Part shown: piece after piece, positions 42,417-47,725 of the stretch
Layout: every line of letters begins with the position of its first letter
How positions within the stretch are numbered: the first letter of the stretch is position 1
Assembly: GCA_036278755.1 (NCBI GenBank)
Contig: DASUKL010000087.1
Coordinates: forward strand, 1-47,725
Reading direction: 5' to 3'
Source: DASUKL01 sp036278755
GTDB lineage: Bacteria; Chloroflexota; Limnocylindria; Limnocylindrales; CSP1-4
Length of the DNA stretch: 47,725 bases
Notes under the pieces: model-generated
The model's database searches: none
What the model was told of the DNA's origin: nothing
What the model saw: the letters and a program-made list of their open reading frames with translations, nothing else
Program-made: the position numbers and the translations under genes

Positions 42417-43832
42417 GTGACGAGCCTGCGTGAAGACGTAGGGGCTGAGCCCGGCCCCAACGACCTGGTCAGGCCCGCCGATGGACGTCAGGCGGTAGCA
42501 GGCTCACCTGCCCCATCCAGACACGACCTCCGGCGGCGTCTTGCCCGCCTGCCTCGCGGGGGTCTGGGTGCGCTCGGCGATCTGGGCAGCGACCTCCCAC
42601 TGTTCGCGGCCGCGACCTTCATCTACCAGGGTGGTCGCCTTCTTCTCAACCTGGTGGCCGCCTCCGCCCTCGGACCCGCCTTGTTCGGCGTCTGGACGCT
42701 GATGGCGATCGTCATCAACTACGCCAACGTGCTCACGCTCGGCGTGGCGAATGGGGCAGGGCGTGACATCCCGTACCTGCTGGGAGCCGGCGAACCCGCG
42801 CGTGCCCACCGCATCGAGGACGCAGCGTTCACGGGGACCCTGGCCGGCGCGGCGGTCGCCGCGCTGCTGGCGCTCGCGGTGGGACCGTCACTCATGCCGG
42901 ATGCCGTCACGGACCAGGGCCTCGTCGTCCTCCTGCTGGCCCTGGCCGTGTTCCTCCAACAGCTGTTCCTGCTGCAGCAGATCCTCTTTCGCTCCACGTT
43001 CCGTTTCAAACAAGCGTCGATCCAACTCGCGATCCTAGGCATCGCCGTGGTCGTGGTGGGCGTGCCGCTCCTGACCCTGGGGTTGGTGGGGATGATCCTG
43101 GCCCAAGCCTTCACCTGTGCCCTGAGCCTCGTCATCGCCGCGCGGCTGCTTGGGCGGCGACCGCACCTGTCGGTCGATCTGGACCTCGCTCGAACCCTTA
43201 TCAGCGTGGGCTTCCCGATCATGTCGGCGGGCCTGTTGTTCGGGATCCTGACCACCGCCGACCGCTGGGTCGTGGCCACGCTGCTTGGTATCGTCGAGGT
43301 CGGCTATTACGGTCTGGTCGGAGTTGCCATCAGTGGCCTCCTCCTGCTGCCGACGATCCTGGGACAGCAGTTCTACCCTCGGATGGCCTTCGCATTCGGC
43401 CAACGAGCCGGCGGAGCCGCGCTCTATGCCTTGGCACGGACACAGTGCATCGCGGCAGGAGCGCTGACCGGCGCTGCGGTCGTACCGGTGGCTGTGGCCG
43501 GGTGGGTCGGGATCCCCTTGGTGCTACCGAGGTACACGCCGGCCGTCGTCCCCCTCGTGATCGTCCTGCTGGGCCTCGTCGTCTTCGCCTTCGGCACCGG
43601 GTATGGCAACCTGCTCAACACGGTGGGCGCCCATCGCCGCTACCTCGGCATCCAGGCCGTCAGCCTGACGGTCAACGTCATCAGCTCCGTGTCGTTCGTG
43701 CGCGCTGGCCTGGGCTTGCCCGGGGTGGCCCTTGGGACATCGGTCGGGATGGTGGTCTATAGCGTGCTCCTACAGCTGAGTGCTCGGTGGGCGGTCCGCC
43801 ACCTCGTCCCCGTGCCCACGGGCGCATCGTGA
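42417..43832 (+). CDS. Polysaccharide flippase (Wzx/MATE-like, oligosaccharidyl-lipid)
   Basis: 471-aa membrane protein with about 12-14 helices in the order usual for Wzx-like flippases of the MOP superfamily. An N-terminal basic segment precedes SDLPLFAAATFIYQGGRLLL, then LGPALFGVWTLMAIVINYAN and later VGFPIMSAGLLFGILTTADR with a charged pair in a helix, as in this family. It would move lipid-linked glycan units across the membrane. Its stop overlaps the next gene's start (GTGA), so it heads an operon 42417-47725 or beyond. Start GTG 42417. Confidence 0.88.
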   Translation: MTSLREDVGAEPGPNDLVRPADGRQAVAGSPAPSRHDLRRRLARLPRGGLGALGDLGSDLPLFAAATFIYQGGRLLLNLVAASALGPALFGVWTLMAIVINYANVLTLGVANGAGRDIPYLLGAGEPARAHRIEDAAFTGTLAGAAVAALLALAVGPSLMPDAVTDQGLVVLLLALAVFLQQLFLLQQILFRSTFRFKQASIQLAILGIAVVVVGVPLLTLGLVGMILAQAFTCALSLVIAARLLGRRPHLSVDLDLARTLISVGFPIMSAGLLFGILTTADRWVVATLLGIVEVGYYGLVGVAISGLLLLPTILGQQFYPRMAFAFGQRAGGAALYALARTQCIAAGALTGAAVVPVAVAGWVGIPLVLPRYTPAVVPLVIVLLGLVVFAFGTGYGNLLNTVGAHRRYLGIQAVSLTVNVISSVSFVRAGLGLPGVALGTSVGMVVYSVLLQLSARWAVRHLVPVPTGAS

Positions 43833-45265
43833 CGACGCTCATCCTGCTCGGCGGGCTGGGCGTCGCGGTCGTCTTAGCGGCCGTCGCCATCGAGCGTGGC
43901 TGGCGGCTGCCGGCGCTGGTGTTCGCGACGCTCTCCCTCCCGGGGAATGTCGACAACCTCATGCCCCAGATGCTGCTCGATCCCCACCCCATCGCGGACA
44001 CCACGGCGCCGGTGGTGTCGATCGTGGATCTGCTGATCCTCTGGGCACTGGCCTTGACGCTCGCCGAACGCCATCGCTCGGGACGCGGCTCCTGGCATAG
44101 TCCGGTCCTTCTGGGCCTCGCGGGGCTTCTGTTGATCGTCGCCTCGGTGAGCGCGGCCACCGGCCTCCTGAGCGGAGTCGATCTGGGCGCGGTCGCGCGC
44201 GGCATCATCCTCTTCGGCCGGCTGGCCGCCCTGCTCGCGTTGACGGACCTGCTGGCGGACGCGGTCGGCGACGCGTCAAGGATCGGCCTGGCCACGGCCG
44301 CCGGTGGGATCGTCTTGCTGGCCAACGGCGCGTATACGACCTTCACCCAGTCGACCGACCGTTTCACCGCCGCGACCTTCGGCCGGAACGACTTCGGCGT
44401 CGCGCTTATCCTCGTGGCACTCATCTGCCTGGGGTCGATGCTGGCCCTGCGGCGCCAACGTAGGGAGGTGCACCACACCGCGCTGTTCTGGGCAGTCACC
44501 CTCGTCTGCGGCGGGTTGCTGTTCGGGGCCACGGCCACGGGTACTCGGGCGGCGCTCCTCGCCCTGGCCATCGGTCTGGTCGTGGCACTGTTGATCAATC
44601 GCACCTGGTTGAATCGGAGCGGGCTCCTGGTCGTGGCCACGTTCGGGTTGTTCATCGCCCTCATGATCGGTTCAGCGAGCGTCCTGACCTCGGCCGGAGC
44701 GCGGACGACGTCCGTCCTCACAGATCCCGGGGCATCCGTGGGGGCATTCGCCGACCCGCCTGACGACACGCCGTCGGAGATCCGCTCACGGGAGGACTTC
44801 TGGAGGCTGGCCATGATCATGATCCGTGACCATCCGCTCACGGGCGTCGGCCCCTACCAGTGGAACTGGCAACGCTACGAGCTAGACCCCCAGTCCCCGA
44901 CCGTCGTCGCCGACACACACGATGCCTACCTCCAATTGGGAGCCGAGTACGGCCTTCCGAGCCTGGCCCTTTACCTCGCGCTCATCGCCGTCTGCCTGCT
45001 GACTTTCCTGAAAGACGCGGTGCGGCGGTCGCCGATCGCCAGCGCCTGGACGGCGACGGCCTGCGTGAGCGTGGCCTGTGCGTTCTTCCTCGCGGACGTC
45101 ACGAACTCGAACCTGTTCAACGGCCGGACCGGCACCTTCGCCTGGCTCATCATCGGTGCTGGCATCGCCGCCGGCGCCGCCATCGACGACGAAGCGGTCC
45201 GCGCGCTGGGATTTCGGTCATGGCGGCGGTCAGGGTCGCGAACCCAGACAGGCACGAATGGTTAA
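43829..45265 (+). CDS. O-antigen ligase/polymerase-family membrane protein
   Basis: 478-aa multi-helix protein of the PF04932 (Wzy_C) superfamily. The central part has the family's GRNDFGVALILVALICLGSM helix, followed by GATATGTRAALLALAIGLVV. A periplasmic loop then contains REDFWRLAMIMIRDHPLTGV with GPYQWNW and ADTHDAYLQLGAEYGL, equivalent to the HNxYL/E motif near the active site. It is the likely polymerase of this cluster, acting next to the flippase. Start GTG 43829 overlaps the flippase stop; ATG 43787 is upstream inside that gene. It overlaps the next gene by 8 bp. Confidence 0.87.
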   Translation: MTTLILLGGLGVAVVLAAVAIERGWRLPALVFATLSLPGNVDNLMPQMLLDPHPIADTTAPVVSIVDLLILWALALTLAERHRSGRGSWHSPVLLGLAGLLLIVASVSAATGLLSGVDLGAVARGIILFGRLAALLALTDLLADAVGDASRIGLATAAGGIVLLANGAYTTFTQSTDRFTAATFGRNDFGVALILVALICLGSMLALRRQRREVHHTALFWAVTLVCGGLLFGATATGTRAALLALAIGLVVALLINRTWLNRSGLLVVATFGLFIALMIGSASVLTSAGARTTSVLTDPGASVGAFADPPDDTPSEIRSREDFWRLAMIMIRDHPLTGVGPYQWNWQRYELDPQSPTVVADTHDAYLQLGAEYGLPSLALYLALIAVCLLTFLKDAVRRSPIASAWTATACVSVACAFFLADVTNSNLFNGRTGTFAWLIIGAGIAAGAAIDDEAVRALGFRSWRRSGSRTQTGTNG

Positions 45266-46817
45266 CGACCCGTACACAGCCGCGTATGCCTGGGCGGAAG
45301 ACGTCGCGACCCACTGGTACCTGGATGCGGACGGAGCCGACCGGTTCCGCATTCTTGACCTCGACTGCGGAGGGGCGCTCACGGTCGACGTCTTCGATCG
45401 CCTCTTCGGCCTCTCGCGTTCGCGTAGCGGGGATCCCGAGTCGGGCCGGTCGCCCTTTCAGCTCGCAAAAGCTGGCGGCCTTGATCGCACCCTGCGAGCG
45501 TGGGGCGTCCGGCTTCTCTCCGGCCGGAGAGGCCGCCCCCCTCGGCAGGCACGAGTGGCACTCCTCTCCGAACTGGACACGCCATCGGCCTTCGAACCGT
45601 TGCTCGCGGTGGCCCGGGCCCTCGGGACGCCCAAGCCCGCAGTCGGGGCAGCCGATCCTCGGGCGCAACTTCGCTGGCGACGCGCGGGCATCTCAGCAAA
45701 CCCGCTATCCATCGACCTGCGGACTCAGGAACGGCTCCTACGACGCGCGCACAGGGCTATCGACCAGGCTTGGGCACACTTTCTCATTAGCGACCCGCGC
45801 TTTGCCGAAGGCGGCGTGGACGTCACCCAACCTGTGCTGCGATCGCTGCGGCAGCTGTCATTCCGGTCCATGCCCTGGCTGCTCGTCGAGTCGGCGGCCA
45901 TCGACCGCTTCCTCGAGGATGTGCGTCCCGAGTGGCTTGTCGTTAGCAGCGATCAACATCGCATCGGGCGACTGGCCACCACTAGGGCGGCGCGGCACGG
46001 GGTACAGGTGATGGTCCTGCAGCATGGCTTGCCGCAAGCCCGTGTCGGGTATGTCCCGATTCGGGCTGACGTGGTCGCGACTTGGTCGCCGCACGCTTCC
46101 CGCTGGTTCGTCGATCAGGGGGCGGATCCGGCACGCCTCGTCGTCCTTGGCAACCCGCGGTTCGACGATCTACTGCGGGGCGACGTCACTATCGATCCCG
46201 GGCTTCCCGCTACGGCGCGGGCGGCCTCGCCACGCATCCTGCTGCCCCTGAGCGGGGCGAGCGCAGAGGTGAATGCGGGCATCACCCGCATCGCCCTGAA
46301 TAGCCTCGGCCAGATGCCGGCCGGTTACCTCGTCATCAAGCTGCATCCCGGGCTACGCGACTGGGCGGCCGTGCGCGATGCGGTCCACCGCTCGGCCGTC
46401 GGGGACAGGGTGTTCATCGCGCATCGACAACCCCTCTACCCATTGCTGCGCTGGGCAGACCTCACCTACCTCCATCGGTCGTCGGTGGCAGTCGAATCCC
46501 TCGTCGCGGGCACCCCGGTCGCCGTCGCAGCCGTGGACGGCGCTTCCGTGGCCGACCACGAGTTGGCTGCATTCGACCTCCCAGTGGCCACGACCGGCCA
46601 GGCACTGACGACGTTAGCAACCAGATTTGTGGATCGGGCGACGACGGCGCAGTTCCTGGCTCGGACGCGTGACCTGCTAGTGGATGTCGCCGGGCCGCTA
46701 GACGGCCAATCGGCCCGACGCATCGCCACATACCTCAGCGACCCCATCCCGAGGAGCGAGGTCTCGCCGTCTGTGTATGCTCCAAACGTCAACAGCCTCA
46801 AGAGGTGGCCGAACTGA
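45258..46817 (+). CDS. GT-B-like glycan or polyol-phosphate transferase, function inferred
   Basis: 519-aa cytoplasmic protein. The C-terminal half has the pattern of CDP-glycerol transferases, KpsC/LipB capsule enzymes and UDP-GlcNAc 2-epimerase-like proteins: VMVLQHGLPQARVGYVPIRA, ATWSPHASRWFVDQGAD, LVVLGNPRFDDLL, then KLHPGLRDW and LYPLLRWADLTYLHRSSVAV. The last segment has the S-S-V-x-E-like end of the nucleotide-sugar site. The N-terminal half begins near ATHWYLDADG and is not recognised. The gene starts at ATG 45258, 8 bp inside the preceding gene, and overlaps the next by 13 bp, so it is tightly coupled to the polysaccharide operon. Confidence 0.65.
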   Translation: MVNDPYTAAYAWAEDVATHWYLDADGADRFRILDLDCGGALTVDVFDRLFGLSRSRSGDPESGRSPFQLAKAGGLDRTLRAWGVRLLSGRRGRPPRQARVALLSELDTPSAFEPLLAVARALGTPKPAVGAADPRAQLRWRRAGISANPLSIDLRTQERLLRRAHRAIDQAWAHFLISDPRFAEGGVDVTQPVLRSLRQLSFRSMPWLLVESAAIDRFLEDVRPEWLVVSSDQHRIGRLATTRAARHGVQVMVLQHGLPQARVGYVPIRADVVATWSPHASRWFVDQGADPARLVVLGNPRFDDLLRGDVTIDPGLPATARAASPRILLPLSGASAEVNAGITRIALNSLGQMPAGYLVIKLHPGLRDWAAVRDAVHRSAVGDRVFIAHRQPLYPLLRWADLTYLHRSSVAVESLVAGTPVAVAAVDGASVADHELAAFDLPVATTGQALTTLATRFVDRATTAQFLARTRDLLVDVAGPLDGQSARRIATYLSDPIPRSEVSPSVYAPNVNSLKRWPN

Positions 46818-47725
46818 ACCCCGGTAGCTCAATCGTCGCTGACAAGTCGATCCTCGTGACCGGCGGGACTGGCTCCTTCGGACACCGCTTCGTCACTACC
46901 GTACTCCGCGACCACGCTCCCCGGCGGGTGGTGATCCTGAGCCGCGACGAGCTCAAGCAGTACGAGTTCCGCCAGCAGCTCGGCGAGGACCCCCGGGTCC
47001 GCTTCTTCATCGGCGACGTACGCGAGCGCGAGCGCCTGTGGCGGGCATTCGACGACGTGGACATCGTCGTCCACGCTGCCGCGCTCAAGCAGGTCCCGGC
47101 CGCCGAATACAACCCCTTCGAGGCAGTCAAGACCAACATCCACGGGGCCCACAATGTCATCGACGCCGCGCTCGACCGCGGCGTCGAACGCGTCATCGCC
47201 CTGAGCACTGACAAAGCCTCCAGCCCCATCAACCTCTACGGCGCCACCAAGCTCGTGAGCGACAAGCTGTTCCGGGCCGCCAACGCCTATGCCGGGTCCC
47301 ATCGGACCCGCTTCTCGGTCGTCCGCTACGGCAATGTCGTGGGCAGCCGCGGGAGCGTGGTGCCCTACTTCAAGCGCCTGGCTCCTTCCGGGGTCCTGCC
47401 CATCACCGACGAACGGATGACCCGCTTCTGGATCACCCTCGATCAAGGCGTCGCCTTCGTGCTCCGCTGCCTCGAACGCATGCACGGTGGCGAGCTGTTC
47501 GTCCCGAAGATCCCGAGCATGCACGTGGTGGACCTCGCTCACGCCATCGCCCCCGAGGCCCGTCTCGAGCTTGTCGGGATCCGGCCGGGCGAGAAGCTCC
47601 ACGAGGAGATGATCAGCGTCGACGATGCCCGCCTCGCGCGCGACGCAGGCGAGTTCTTCGTCGTCCAGCCCGACATGGAGTGGTGGCACGACAGCAACTG
47701 GGCAGACGCGGCACCGGTGCCCGAC
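46805..47725 (+). CDS. pseB: UDP-GlcNAc 4,6-dehydratase (inverting), partial
   Basis: 307 codons, open at the window end. SDR-type nucleotide-sugar dehydratase with Rossmann motif TGGTGSFG, catalytic YGATK and its context STDKASSPINLYGATK, plus VRYGNVVGSRGSVVPYF and FWITLDQGVAFVL, as in PseB/FlaA1 enzymes. These convert UDP-GlcNAc to a 4-keto-6-deoxy sugar with inversion at C5, the first step towards pseudaminic acid and related sugars. Start GTG 46805, inside the end of the previous gene. No pse partner is visible in the window, so the final sugar is unknown; the symbol is by similarity and a CapD/FnlA role is possible. Confidence 0.88.
   Translation, partial: MAELNPGSSIVADKSILVTGGTGSFGHRFVTTVLRDHAPRRVVILSRDELKQYEFRQQLGEDPRVRFFIGDVRERERLWRAFDDVDIVVHAAALKQVPAAEYNPFEAVKTNIHGAHNVIDAALDRGVERVIALSTDKASSPINLYGATKLVSDKLFRAANAYAGSHRTRFSVVRYGNVVGSRGSVVPYFKRLAPSGVLPITDERMTRFWITLDQGVAFVLRCLERMHGGELFVPKIPSMHVVDLAHAIAPEARLELVGIRPGEKLHEEMISVDDARLARDAGEFFVVQPDMEWWHDSNWADAAPVPD

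Overview
The window is a stretch of a high-GC bacterial chromosome with ordinary housekeeping and accessory genes on both strands and no rRNA, tRNA or insertion sequence that I can see. The mix (LuxR-type LAL regulator, coiled-coil protein next to a CpaE-like ATPase, PRC-barrel/MgtE_N/CBS protein with an NRAMP transporter, many apparently leaderless starts with a TANNNT box 6-8 nt upstream) fits a high-GC soil or freshwater Chloroflexota lineage such as Limnocylindria/Ellin6529. An actinomycete-like lineage is the main alternative. This is inference; no phylogenetic marker is present.

Layout: 1-165, 5' end of an acetyltransferase; 525-1130, tag; 1605-4333, an amino-acid ABC transporter; 4514-5383, purine nucleoside phosphorylase; 6358-7026, RDD membrane protein; 7303-8439, moaA; 8661-11593, coiled-coil protein plus CpaE/MinD-like ATPase; 12166-13702, hypothetical protein plus MscS channel; 13875-14727, exported protein plus DUF4242 protein; 14945-17617, LAL regulator; 17749-19503, two related exported proteins; 19552-21567, DUF885 metalloprotein; 21892-24894, a large divergent DNA-methylase-like protein; 25615-27302, TPR protein and an alpha/beta hydrolase; 27628-31552, MazG-like protein, PolX and a diguanylate cyclase; 31697-32749, phosphoesterase lipoprotein; 32973-38107, MgtE-like regulatory protein, HTH/nuclease-like protein and NRAMP-family transporter; 38112-38558, small membrane protein; 38695-47725, a surface-polysaccharide cluster (two O-antigen-ligase-type proteins, glycosyltransferase, flippase, polymer-transferase-like protein, UDP-GlcNAc 4,6-dehydratase).

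The most striking content is between the genes. Six intergenic arrays (1173-1547, 5974-6132, 21630-21788, 27331-27561, 34336-34876, 35935-36596) carry 32 clear copies, plus two weaker ones, of a 15-bp inverted repeat with consensus TTYGCTNNNAGCRAA. Copies are spaced exactly 72 bp apart in 24 of 28 intervals, even though the 57-bp spacers differ between arrays. The spacing is therefore conserved while the spacer sequence is not. A second intergenic family (TTGGCC followed by a palindrome; 11748-12040 and 25103-25436) is built on a similar plan and also uses 72-bp spacing in part. The two largest arrays of the first family flank a gene (34939-35901) encoding an XRE helix-turn-helix fused to a PD-(D/E)XK-like domain, which is a candidate, but only a candidate, for a protein acting on them. 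The arrays and this gene lie between an MgtE-like regulatory gene and an NRAMP transporter gene that would be expected to be partners.

Many genes also contain in-frame short tandem repeats in linkers or N-terminal extensions, so repeat expansion appears widespread in this genome.
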